From the NCBI RefSeq assembly GCF_001884735.1, contig NZ_MJAP01000002.1, positions 1 through 64,000 of the forward strand: a stretch of DNA of 64,000 bases, written 5' to 3'. Each line of letters begins with the position of its first letter. The first letter of the stretch is position 1. Below the pieces are notes generated by a model. That model was not told the DNA's origin. It ran no database searches and saw only the letters and a list, made by a program, of their open reading frames with translations. The translations under genes were made by a program, and so were the position numbers. Of the stretch, positions 17,947-26,466 are shown one piece after another. Source of the DNA: Natronohydrobacter thiooxidans (GTDB taxonomy: Bacteria; Pseudomonadota; Alphaproteobacteria; Rhodobacterales; Rhodobacteraceae).

Positions 17947-18329
17947 AGTTCACCTCCTTGATCGCGAAAATCCGATGCGCGATCCTCTTTCAGTGCCTCT
18001 GTTTTCCCCTTCATAGCTGTGGTCTTTATCTTGGGGTCAGCTGGAGCGGTCCGGCGCGTCCATGTCCTGGTCGGCGCGATCCCGGCCTCGGTCCGGGCTT
18101 TCCGGACGTATGTTTTGAACGTGTTCATGTTGAGCTTCTCCAAGTCCGGAAGGGTCTTGTTTAGTTCCTCGCAGATCTCTTCCAGAGAGAAACCAGCCGT
18201 CATCTTTGCGTGGATGTCCTGGATCAGGTCGGCGACGAAATCCGAGGCGGTCAACTTCCTCTCGCGCCGCGTTGACATGGATTTGAGGGCCGTCCTCGCA
18301 TTTTTCAGATGTTCCCGTTTGAGTGCCAT
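17943..18329 (-). CDS. Small DNA-binding-like protein, first gene of mobilisation operon
   Basis: A 128-residue, strongly basic protein. The middle (FSLEEICEELNKTLPDLEKL) resembles a helix-turn-helix, followed by MNTFKTYVRKAR. This pattern occurs in small proteins next to mob genes on alphaproteobacterial plasmids, where their role is not well defined. As the first gene behind a region rich in inverted repeats it could be the regulator or an oriT-binding protein. Confidence 0.7.
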   Translation of the reverse strand: MALKREHLKNARTALKSMSTRRERKLTASDFVADLIQDIHAKMTAGFSLEEICEELNKTLPDLEKLNMNTFKTYVRKARTEAGIAPTRTWTRRTAPADPKIKTTAMKGKTEALKEDRASDFRDQGGEL

Positions 18330-18429
18330 GATGTTATCCTCGTGCTACATGACGAGTGTCTTTGATGACCCTGAAAAAACCAAAATAAATCTTCGCTTTC
18401 CTCTTTCCGAATAATGCTATCCCTAGCAG

Positions 18430-18504
18430 GGTATGGCGACGGTAAACCGTCCCCCCCTGATCCTGCAGCGGCGGCGACACTGAGGTGTCTTCTTCTCGCA
18501 GGAT
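18430..18504. other. Nested inverted repeats upstream of mobilisation operon (candidate oriT or operator)
   Basis: GACGGT-AA-ACCGTC (18438-18451) is followed by a C run. Then ATCCTGC (18460-18466) pairs with GCAGGAT (18498-18504) around an inner hairpin GACAC-TGAG-GTGTC (18476-18489). The region 18330-18581 has no gene. Its place just upstream of the mob operon fits an oriT, but no known nic sequence is recognised. Confidence 0.4.
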
Positions 18505-18681
18505 GGTGCAACTTGTCGGCGCCAGAGGCTTCTCCGCATGGCGTGTTGGGCAGTAGGGGAAGGCAGAAAGGCTCATGAAAAGTAACCGACCGGTTGTCAC
18601 CGCCTGCCGCGAGGCGGGCTGATGGCCTAAGAGACGTGCATAGCGACGTCGTTAATGACGTCTCTTATGCGCGGAGGGGTC

Positions 18682-19050
18682 ATGCGGGGCGAAATTCTGG
18701 GGGTCGAGCGGCGGCGGAATTGGGGCGATGACAAGAAGCTGGCGATCGTCAGTTCGGTCGGTGTGGGCGGCGCGTCGGTGACACAGGTTGCGCAGCGCCA
18801 CGATGTGACCCGGCAGCAGATTTATGCCTGGCGTCATGAGCTAAAGCGCAAGGGCCTCTGGTCACCGGATGCTGGGGCGCTGTTTCTGCCGGTTGACGCG
18901 CCATCCATCTCGGATCTGCCCGCCATGACCAATCCTGCGCCTGCTGTCTGGATTGAGCTTCGTCTGACGAAGGGGCGCGTGCTGCGGTTCGAGAGTGACA
19001 TTGACGAGAAGGCGCTGACGCGTCTGATCCGCGCGGTGGATGGCGCATGA
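18682..19050 (+). CDS. tnpA: IS66 accessory protein TnpA (copy 2)
   Basis: 122 residues from ATG 18682, which has GGAGG a few bases upstream (a longer frame starts at 18655). The helix-turn-helix region (ASVTQVAQRHDVTRQQIYAW) is typical of the family. Four-base overlap with tnpB. Confidence 0.9.
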   Translation: MRGEILGVERRRNWGDDKKLAIVSSVGVGGASVTQVAQRHDVTRQQIYAWRHELKRKGLWSPDAGALFLPVDAPSISDLPAMTNPAPAVWIELRLTKGRVLRFESDIDEKALTRLIRAVDGA

Positions 19051-19394
19051 TCGGGCCGGGCACCGGTATTCGGGTCTATCTGGCTTGTGGCGCGACAGAC
19101 ATGCGCAAAGGGATCGCAGGCCTGGCGGCGTTGGCGCAGGACGTGTTGCGCCAGAAGCCAACGGGCGGCGCGGTGTTTGCGTTTCGGGGCCGCAAGGGTG
19201 ACCGGTTGAAGCTCCTTTATTGGGATGGGCAGGGATTTTGCCTTTATTACAAGGTGCTCCAGCGCGGGCGCTTTCCCTGGCCCAACACTTCCTCCGGGGC
19301 TGCACGCCTGACCTCCGCGCAACTGGCCATGCTGTGGGAAGGTATCGACTGGCGCAGGCCGGATTGGGGCGCGCCACCGGCGCGCGTGGGGTGA
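19047..19394 (+). CDS. tnpB: IS66 accessory protein TnpB (copy 2)
   Basis: 115 residues with the signature ATDMRKGIAGLAAL and DRLKLLYWDGQGF. Coupled to tnpA by an ATGA overlap. Confidence 0.95.
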   Translation: MIGPGTGIRVYLACGATDMRKGIAGLAALAQDVLRQKPTGGAVFAFRGRKGDRLKLLYWDGQGFCLYYKVLQRGRFPWPNTSSGAARLTSAQLAMLWEGIDWRRPDWGAPPARVG

Positions 19395-19441
19395 TTTATC
19401 TGTCTGCAATGCCTTGTTTTTATGGCATATCCTGCTGATTC

Positions 19442-21082
19442 ATGGTAGTCAGCGGCATGTCGAATGATGCCGCAATCCTGCCCGAAGACCCTGCGCTTTT
19501 GAAGGCGATGATCGCTGCCTTGCAGGCGGAGAATGCGCGGATGTCGGCGACGATCCGTGCCCATGACCAGCTGATCCAGACCCTGCGGTTGCGCATCGCA
19601 AAACTGAAGAAGCAGGCTTTCGACAAGTCCTCGGAGAAGGTCGAGCGCGAGATCGAACAGCTCGAACTTGCACTGGAAGACCTGCTGATCGCAGCGGCTG
19701 AAAGCACCGCTGCGCCCGCAGACGATGATGCCGCAGATGACGCGTCTGCCGATGCCAACAAAGATGCCACTGAACGCAAACCCCGTCGGCGTCCCCGTGT
19801 GTCTAACACCACGCCACGCGAGCGCCGTGAGCATGACCCCGGATCGTGCTGCCCGGATTGCGGTGGCGATCTGCGTCTGGTGGGCGAGGATGTCAGCGAG
19901 ATGCTGGATCTGGTGGCGGCGCAACTCAAGGTCTTGCAGATCGCGCGCCTGAAGAAATCCTGCCACCGCTGCGAGAAGATGGTGCAGGAACCAGCACCCA
20001 GCAGACCCATCCCCGGCAGCATGGCGAGCGCTGCGCTGCTGGCCTACATTCTGGTCTCGAAATACGATGACCACCTTCCCCTGTATCGCCTGGCTGAAAT
20101 CTTCGCCCGCATGGGGGCCGACATTCCCGACAGCACGCTGGTCGACTGGTGCGGACGGGCGATGAAGGTGCTGCAACCGCTGATCGAGCGGATCGAGGCG
20201 GATGTCATGGCCAGTGATCTGCTGCATGCCGACGACACCCCGATCCGGGTTCTGGACAAATCCTTGCGCGACAGAGGGCTGGGCAAGGGCGTGAAGAAGG
20301 GCCGGATCTGGGCCTATATCCGCGACCAGCGGCCGTGGGCAGGCGCGTCGCCGCCCGGCGCGGTCTACACCTTTGCGCCGGACTGGAAAGAAGAACACGT
20401 TCATTGCCACCTGGCCAACACGCGCGGCATCCTGCAAGCCGATGCGTATAAAGGGTATGCCAAACTCTACGAGCCTGACCCTGACGGGACACCGCGCCTG
20501 CGCGAGGCGGCGTGTTGGGCGCATCTGCGGCGAGATTTCCATGACGGATGGAGCAAGACCAAATCCGCCATCGCCCGCGAGGCGCTGGACCGTATCGGCG
20601 CGCTTTATGACATCGAGCGCGAAATCACCGGTCACCCCGCCGATATCCGACTTGCTGCCCGCCAGAAACACAGCGCCTTGAGGGTCGACGCCTTCTTTGC
20701 CTGGGCTGAAAGCCAGCTGGCGCTGATCCCCGGCAAGGGCGATCTGGCCAAGGCCTTTCGCTACGGCCTCAGCCGACGCGCCGCATTCAGTTTGTTTCTC
20801 GAAGACGGCAGGGTAGCCATCGACAATAACCCTGCCGAACGCGCGCTCAGACCCATTGGAATCGGAAGAAAGAATTGGTTATTCGCGGGGGCTGACACTG
20901 GCGCCGAGACCCTCGCGCGGGCAATGACAGTGATCGAAACCGCCAAGATGAACGGCCTCGATCCACAGGCCTACCTGGCTGACATCCTGGCCCGCATACA
21001 CGATCACAAGATCAATCGCCTCGACGAACTGCTCCCGTGGAATTGGTCGCCACTCGCCGTCCCAAACGCAGAGGCCGCTTGA
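19442..21082 (+). CDS. tnpC: IS66 transposase TnpC (copy 2)
   Basis: Up to 546 residues (a start at 19457 is also possible). It shows a coiled-coil N-terminus, the CCPDCGG zinc-binding region, the [13 protein letters not shown] catalytic block, [10 protein letters not shown], and the C-terminal [18 protein letters not shown] with the catalytic Glu. Its stop overlaps the start of the passenger gene by one base (TGATG). Confidence 0.95.
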   Translation: MVVSGMSNDAAILPEDPALLKAMIAALQAENARMSATIRAHDQLIQTLRLRIAKLKKQAFDKSSEKVEREIEQLELALEDLLIAAAESTAAPADDDAADDASADANKDATERKPRRRPRVSNTTPRERREHDPGSCCPDCGGDLRLVGEDVSEMLDLVAAQLKVLQIARLKKSCHRCEKMVQEPAPSRPIPGSMASAALLAYILVSKYDDHLPLYRLAEIFARMGADIPDSTLVDWCGRAMKVLQPLIERIEADVMASDLLHADDTPIRVLDKSLRDRGLGKGVKKGRIWAYIRDQRPWAGASPPGAVYTFAPDWKEEHVHCHLANTRGILQADAYKGYAKLYEPDPDGTPRLREAACWAHLRRDFHDGWSKTKSAIAREALDRIGALYDIEREITGHPADIRLAARQKHSALRVDAFFAWAESQLALIPGKGDLAKAFRYGLSRRAAFSLFLEDGRVAIDNNPAERALRPIGIGRKNWLFAGADTGAETLARAMTVIETAKMNGLDPQAYLADILARIHDHKINRLDELLPWNWSPLAVPNAEAA

Positions 21083-21378
21083 TGGCTGCCATCACCCACA
21101 TCTACGCCCTCGAATACGCCGCCAAGATGATGGACGAAGACCTGGAGCTTCTCGAGGCCATCGTCTGGAACGATGACAACCTGACCTACGGATCAATCGT
21201 CACCGTCCATACCGGCCCGGACGAAGCCATTACCGCACTGAACGACGACGGCATCGAAGAACTGACCGACATGCTCAGGGATGCCCGTATTACAACCGAA
21301 AGCTGGCACGAATTCCTTGACGACTTCGTCCACGACGCAGAACTCGTCGCCCGCATCAAGGCCCAATCACCGCGGTAA
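21082..21378 (+). CDS. Passenger protein of IS66 copy 2
   Basis: A 98-residue acidic protein from ATG 21082, which overlaps the tnpC stop. It lies fully inside the inverted repeats, so it moves with the IS. It has no motif I recognise and is predicted helical, with many Asp and Glu. Small extra genes behind tnpC occur in some IS66 members; their function is unknown. Confidence 0.75.
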   Translation: MAAITHIYALEYAAKMMDEDLELLEAIVWNDDNLTYGSIVTVHTGPDEAITALNDDGIEELTDMLRDARITTESWHEFLDDFVHDAELVARIKAQSPR

Positions 21379-21393
21379 CAACCGACCGGTTAC

Positions 21394-21792
21394 CATGAAA
21401 AAGCGGATCCTGTCCGGATGGGACGGAGGATCGCCAGCCGCAAGCGCGTCACCCGCTCGGCCGTGGTCGAGGCGGTGGTGGAGTCCTTCCTGTCGCCCGA
21501 TCACGCCGACATGCAGGAAGCCGCCCTGACCCGCAGGCTCGACCGACTGTCGCGGCAGGTCGCCCGGCTGGAACGCGACCAGCGCATCACCACCGAGACA
21601 TTGGCCCTCTTCGTGCGCTTCTGGCTCACAGGCACACCGCCGATCCCGCCCGAAGACCAGGCCAGCGCCCAGGCCAAGGGCCGCGAGCGGTTCGAGGGCT
21701 TCCTCGAGACGCTGGGGAAGCGCGTGCAGCAAGGGCGTAGCTTTGCGGATGAAATGGTGGATGACGATAACGGGAGAAACACCAAGAGCTAA
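21394..21792 (+). pseudogene. Fragment of CopG-type gene of conjugation clusters
   Basis: From about 21418 the frame reads RSAVVEAVVESFLSP, RRLDRLSRQVARLERD and LALFVRFWLTGTPP, which is the C-terminal part of a CopG/RHH-type protein usually encoded between traG and trbB in alphaproteobacterial transfer regions. The N-terminal strand is missing. The IS66 copy 2 lies directly upstream, and the ATG at 18575-18577, now in its left target duplication, would have opened a different frame. It is a relic of a former conjugation cluster. The 3' end overlaps hsdR by four bases. Confidence 0.7.
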
Positions 21793-24700
21793 ACTCTTTC
21801 CATCAGAACCTTTTCAATGCTCTGACTCCATGCAGATTTGAAAGCGGGGTCGGACGCAAACAGCTTATACAGCTCCAACTCTTCTTTTCGGCGCTTCAGC
21901 ATCACATCCTGCAGCATTTTTTCGAGGGCCAATCCTCGGTTGTAAGGGTCGGTATTTGCCTCATATTTCTCGGTATAGTCGGGGTGCGACCGGATACTGT
22001 TCACCACATTAATGAATTTCACCCGCTGTTCTTCGGGCGTTGCGCTCCAGCCTTGAAACCATCGCTCATTGAAGCTGCGGATAATCTCGTCTAGCGGGTC
22101 CTTTACTGGGTCGCCGTCACGGTATCCGCGAGGGTTCGGGTTTTGAGGATCAAGCTCAGACCCTGAGGCGTCAAGACCAATAGTATGGTTCAGTTTCGTC
22201 CGCTCGAGACCGTACGATGAAAGATCGACTGCTTCCAGTAATTCGTCTAGCATGTCCTGGTCGGGGTCTTTGATTTGTAGCTTGGGAACCAGAAATTTCA
22301 GGAACCAGAAAAGCTTTTCCCAATCGACAACTTCGAAGGGCATGATTGCCGCCATCTGCCCATAAATCTTGACGAACTGCCGCGCCTTGATCTTAAGGTC
22401 GATCTTGTCCTTGTCAGTGAGCTCTAGCTGATTGTTGAAACGGTCTGCGGCCATGTCGATGACGGGGCTCAGCGCCTGAGCATCTTCGCCCGCGAAATAA
22501 CGAGCGACGAACTCTTCGACTTCTTGCCATTCGTATACACCGACCTGATCAAGCGATTCCTTCAGCTCGTGCAGCACATTGACATCCGTTGCTGAGGAAA
22601 GGGTTGTGACGGTGTAGAATGGATCAAAGGCTGCCTTGATGTCTTCCACGTCATTGAAGAAATCCAGGATGAACAAATCTTCGGTTCGCTTCCCTAGCTT
22701 GTTCGCCGATCGGTTCAGACGCGACAATGCTTGCACCGCAAGCACGTGCTGTAGCTTCTTGTCTACATACATTGTGGTCAGCTTAGGCTGGTCGAACCCA
22801 GTCAGATACTTGTTTGCGACGACCAGCAGCCGGTAATCATCGTCTTCAAATCGATCTCGCGTGTCCGCTTCCGCGAACCCGTTTATCTCGGCCTCGGTGT
22901 AGGTAACGCCGTCCACGGTCTTCTCGCCCGAAAATGCGATCAGCGCCTTGAACGGGTTTCCTCGCTCCGCCAGCAGCTTGGTCACCGCCCTGTAATAGCG
23001 AATGGCTGACTCGATGTTCTGCGTAACGATCATACCCTTCGCCTTGCCGCGCAGCTTTTTGGGCGTCACCACCTGTTCGACAAAATGGTCGAGCATGATC
23101 TCGGCTTTGGTGTTGATCGTCTGCTGGCTGCGCTCGACATAGGCGCGCAGCTTCTTCTGGGCCTTCTTCGTGTCGAACAGGGGGTTATCGGCAATGGACT
23201 TCTGGATTTCGTAATAGCTTTTGTAGGTCGTGTAATTTGCCAACATGTTGAGGATGAAACCCTCCTCGATGGCCTGCTTCATGCTGTAGAGGTGGAAGGG
23301 CTTGAAGCTGCCATCGGCCTGGCGCTCGCCGAACTTCTCCAGCGTCGTGTTCTTGGGCGTGGCGGTGAAGGCGAAATATGACGCGTTGCCACGCATTTTG
23401 CGCGCCTGCATCGCGGCAAGGATCCGGTCTTGCGGGTCATCCTCGTCCGGGTCCTGACCGCCAGCACCCATGGCCTGGTTCATCTTGTCATGGGCAAGGC
23501 CGCTCTGGCCGCTATGCGCCTCGTCTATGATGACCGCGAACCGCTTGTCGCTCAGGTCGGCAATCCCGTCGATGATGAAGGGGAACTTCTGGATCGTGGT
23601 GATGATGATCTTCTTGCCGTTTTCCAGCGCCGATTTCAGATCAGCCGACCGCATGGCCGGGGCGACGATGTTCTTGACCTCGGAGAAGTCCTTGATGTTC
23701 TCGCGCAGCTGCTTGTCCAGAAGCCGTCGGTCGGTCACCACGATCACGCTGTCGAACAGCGGCTGGTCCAGCCCCTTGGCGCCCGGAATGCCTGCCTTGG
23801 CCGGATACGTCTCGATCAGCTGATAGGCTGTCCAAGTGATCGAGTTCGACTTGCCCGAACCCGCCGAGTGCTGGATCAGGTAACTGTGCCCCACGCCGGT
23901 CGTGGCCGCATGGGTCAACAATCGACGCACCACCTCCAACTGGTGATAGCGCGGGAAGATGAGGGTTTTCTTGGCGAGCGGGTCGGTCGCCTTGCCCTCG
24001 AGTAGCACGAAATGCTGGATGATGCCCGCAAGGCCCTCCTTCGTGAAAACCTCTTCCCACAAATACGCGGTCTTGTGGCCGTTCGGGTTGGGCGGGTTGC
24101 CTTCGCCCTCGTTATGGCCCTTGTTGAAAGGCAGGAAGAAGGTCGCGGGCCCGGCCAGTTTCGTGGTCATGAACACTTCGTCAGTGTCCACGGCCATGTG
24201 CACCAGCGCGCGGCCGAATTGCAGCAGGGGCTGGGTGGCGTCGCGGCCAGTGCGATACTGCTTCTGCCCGTGATAGCGGGCGGTCTGGCCGGTCCAGGCG
24301 TTCTTCAGCTCGATGGTGATCAGCGGCAGCCCGTTGACGAAAAGGACCATGTCGATCTCTTCGCCCGGGTTGGTCTGCGAATAGCGCACCTGCCGGGTCA
24401 CGCTTAAGATATTGGCGGCGAAGTTTTCGTGAACTTTGGCCGCGGAGCTCGCCAGCGGCGCAGGGTACATCAGCGCGAAGAAGGCATCGTCGACGTTCAG
24501 CCCCTTCTTCAGCAAGTGCAGCACGCCGTTCTTCTTGATCAGCCGGTCAAAGCGTTCAAGGATCTTGCGCTGCCAGTCGCCGGGATTGCGGGCCTTCAAC
24601 TTGGCCAGCTCTTTCCCTTGGGTGGTTTCCAGAAACTCCCAGAACAGCCGGGTGTCGAGCGCGTATTCGGCGTCGAAGTCGGAGGGCAGGCCGACGCGGA

Positions 24701-24812
24701 ACGGGCCATGGCCTTCGGGGGCGGGCTGGCCAGCCAGCTCCTCGGTCGTCAGGCCCGTCAGGCGCCGCTGGATCGCCTGTTCCAGAGCCACTTCCTTGGT
24801 GTTGCTGACCAT
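21789..24812 (-). CDS. hsdR: Type I restriction enzyme, R subunit (HsdR)
   Basis: A 1007-residue motor/nuclease subunit. The N-terminal nuclease has EIDMVLFVNGLPL...IELKNAW, the D...ExK pattern. The helicase part has Walker A HSAGSGKS and the DEAH box IIDEAHSGQSG, then TATPKN. A helical C-terminus should contact HsdM. It translocates and cuts unmethylated DNA with HsdM and HsdS. It is last in the operon order hsdM-hsdS-small gene-hsdR. It appears complete. Confidence 0.95.
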   Translation of the reverse strand: MVSNTKEVALEQAIQRRLTGLTTEELAGQPAPEGHGPFRVGLPSDFDAEYALDTRLFWEFLETTQGKELAKLKARNPGDWQRKILERFDRLIKKNGVLHLLKKGLNVDDAFFALMYPAPLASSAAKVHENFAANILSVTRQVRYSQTNPGEEIDMVLFVNGLPLITIELKNAWTGQTARYHGQKQYRTGRDATQPLLQFGRALVHMAVDTDEVFMTTKLAGPATFFLPFNKGHNEGEGNPPNPNGHKTAYLWEEVFTKEGLAGIIQHFVLLEGKATDPLAKKTLIFPRYHQLEVVRRLLTHAATTGVGHSYLIQHSAGSGKSNSITWTAYQLIETYPAKAGIPGAKGLDQPLFDSVIVVTDRRLLDKQLRENIKDFSEVKNIVAPAMRSADLKSALENGKKIIITTIQKFPFIIDGIADLSDKRFAVIIDEAHSGQSGLAHDKMNQAMGAGGQDPDEDDPQDRILAAMQARKMRGNASYFAFTATPKNTTLEKFGERQADGSFKPFHLYSMKQAIEEGFILNMLANYTTYKSYYEIQKSIADNPLFDTKKAQKKLRAYVERSQQTINTKAEIMLDHFVEQVVTPKKLRGKAKGMIVTQNIESAIRYYRAVTKLLAERGNPFKALIAFSGEKTVDGVTYTEAEINGFAEADTRDRFEDDDYRLLVVANKYLTGFDQPKLTTMYVDKKLQHVLAVQALSRLNRSANKLGKRTEDLFILDFFNDVEDIKAAFDPFYTVTTLSSATDVNVLHELKESLDQVGVYEWQEVEEFVARYFAGEDAQALSPVIDMAADRFNNQLELTDKDKIDLKIKARQFVKIYGQMAAIMPFEVVDWEKLFWFLKFLVPKLQIKDPDQDMLDELLEAVDLSSYGLERTKLNHTIGLDASGSELDPQNPNPRGYRDGDPVKDPLDEIIRSFNERWFQGWSATPEEQRVKFINVVNSIRSHPDYTEKYEANTDPYNRGLALEKMLQDVMLKRRKEELELYKLFASDPAFKSAWSQSIEKVLMERV

Positions 24813-24828
24813 GATCCCCCCTTGCTAC

Positions 24829-25143
24829 TCACTCTCCATATGCATTCGAATGCGACCTCGGCTTGCCACCCTTGGGTTTGTAGGAGACGCTAAACCGATG
24901 GATGTCGGGCTGGATCGAAAATGGCTTTGACTTGTCGTACCATTTGAATTCGAACTCCACCCTGTCACCGTTTTCAAATTCCAAGTCATAGACAAAGTGC
25001 TGCCCCATCGCGCCATAGGGCTTCTCTCCACCCTGCATTCCTGAAGATTGGCAAAGCTCTAGTGAGCCAGAATAATTCTTATTTGCACAGTCTGCTTCGA
25101 TTTGACGAACAAGATCATCATACAGTTTCTCGGCGGGGTTCAT
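24829..25143 (-). CDS. Small protein inside type I RM operon
   Basis: A 104-residue protein between hsdS and hsdR, 16 bases from hsdR, same strand. The middle (YDLEFENGDRVEFEFKWYDKS) looks like a beta-rich segment. I do not recognise the family. It could modulate the RM complex or act as an immunity or sensor protein; this rests on position only. Confidence 0.65.
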   Translation of the reverse strand: MNPAEKLYDDLVRQIEADCANKNYSGSLELCQSSGMQGGEKPYGAMGQHFVYDLEFENGDRVEFEFKWYDKSKPFSIQPDIHRFSVSYKPKGGKPRSHSNAYGE

Positions 25144-25158
25144 GTTTTCAAACTCCTA

Positions 25159-26466
25159 CTAGCTTACCTTGATCTTGCCCGTGACCGCCGCGTTGATCAG
25201 GCTGGTCTTGTATTCCTTGAGTGCGGCGATCTGCTCTTCCTTGAGGCGTATAGCGGAATCCACTTTCCCCGCTTCACGAGCGATATGCTCAACAAGCGAA
25301 GGCTGCTCACTCTTCGGCGGCAAAATGATTTTCAATGACCTAACCCGTCCGACACTAAGCTGAGGCAGAGCCGCACCTCGCAGAGTTGGGCCATACTGAG
25401 CTGCCAAGTAGTCTGAAGATAGGGACCAGTATAAGAATTCTGGATCTACTCGTTTTTTCGGATTGATAACACAAAGGGAGTCTAGAATTCCCAATCTCAC
25501 CCCAGATGGAAGAATTCTTACTGCCCCAATGGTTCCCTTGCGGGAGAACACGAGTGATCCTTGAGAAAAATGGCAGCGCGCTTCTTGTTCTTCAACCGTC
25601 TTTGTGGACACTCGACGCGGAGTATCAATTTCTATCGTGCCGTCGGGGCGGAACTCCTGCGTTGAGATGAACGGGAAACCGTCCTCTACGTACTCTGGGT
25701 TTCGGTGGCTAGGATTTGGGTCGATTACGTCTCCAACAGCCATTATCGGAACAACCACCCAATGCGCGGGGATTTGGCCGATCCAGTCGATGCCGCTGTC
25801 CTTCATGGGGGCGGCGGGGTTCAGGCCGCGGGTGACGGCCTGCTGGATCAGGATCTGCCGCCGCTCGCGCAGAAGCGCGATCTGCTCTTCCTTGATCCGC
25901 ACCGCCTCGTCCACCTTGGCGCATTTCTCATCCAGAAACGCCGCGATGGCGCGTTGTTCCTCGGGCGAGGGGATGGGCAGGCGCAGGTATTTGAAGTCGT
26001 CGTAGGAGAGGTTCTGCCGAAGCCCCGAGCCGAGCGCGTAGAATACTTTCTTCACGTCGTAGGAATGCAGCAGATAGTGCAGGAAAACTGGGTCAATTTC
26101 GGCTTTGGGCCGCAGATTGATGTATGCCGACGTGATGATGCCCGTATCCCGCGCCAAACCCGTGCGCAGGCTCGTCATATCATTCTGCAGGTCGGTGCCG
26201 CGAATGATGATGTCGCCGGGTTGGACTATCTGATAGGTCTCGAAGCTTTCCGGAACCAGACCGGTCAGCTTGTCCTCGTCCTTTACGATCACACGGCCAT
26301 AGCTGAGAGAAAGCACGGTGCTTTCCTTCATACCGGTGTTCTTGTCTTTGTTTTCATACAGGCACTGACGGCCCGGCTCGACGTGCCAGCCGGCGGGGAC
26401 TTCGCCGATCCACTCGACGCCGCTGTCCTTGTAGCTGTCATATTTCGGATAAGCTGCGGTGTTCAT
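25159..26466 (-). CDS. hsdS: Type I RM specificity subunit (HsdS)
   Basis: A 435-residue protein with two target-recognition domains. Each begins with the family pattern (GEVPAGWHVEP and GQIPAHWVVVP), and each ends in a long helix with SPEEQRAIAAFLDEKC and a related KEEQIAALKEYKTSLI repeat. Two domains mean a bipartite DNA target. Overlaps hsdM by four bases. The sequence recognised cannot be read from the protein. Confidence 0.95.
   Translation of the reverse strand: MNTAAYPKYDSYKDSGVEWIGEVPAGWHVEPGRQCLYENKDKNTGMKESTVLSLSYGRVIVKDEDKLTGLVPESFETYQIVQPGDIIIRGTDLQNDMTSLRTGLARDTGIITSAYINLRPKAEIDPVFLHYLLHSYDVKKVFYALGSGLRQNLSYDDFKYLRLPIPSPEEQRAIAAFLDEKCAKVDEAVRIKEEQIALLRERRQILIQQAVTRGLNPAAPMKDSGIDWIGQIPAHWVVVPIMAVGDVIDPNPSHRNPEYVEDGFPFISTQEFRPDGTIEIDTPRRVSTKTVEEQEARCHFSQGSLVFSRKGTIGAVRILPSGVRLGILDSLCVINPKKRVDPEFLYWSLSSDYLAAQYGPTLRGAALPQLSVGRVRSLKIILPPKSEQPSLVEHIAREAGKVDSAIRLKEEQIAALKEYKTSLINAAVTGKIKVS

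Larger units (their letters stand above)
18582..21393 (+). mobile_element. Complete IS66-family element, copy 2, with passenger gene
   Basis: The ends are long, near-perfect inverted repeats: GTAACCGACCGGTTGT at 18582 and, read inward from 21393, GTAACCGGTCGGTTGT. The exact 8-bp target duplication is CATGAAAA (18574-18581 and 21394-21401). tnpA, tnpB and tnpC are intact, and a further small gene follows tnpC. It is a different IS66 subgroup from copy 1. Confidence 0.95.
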
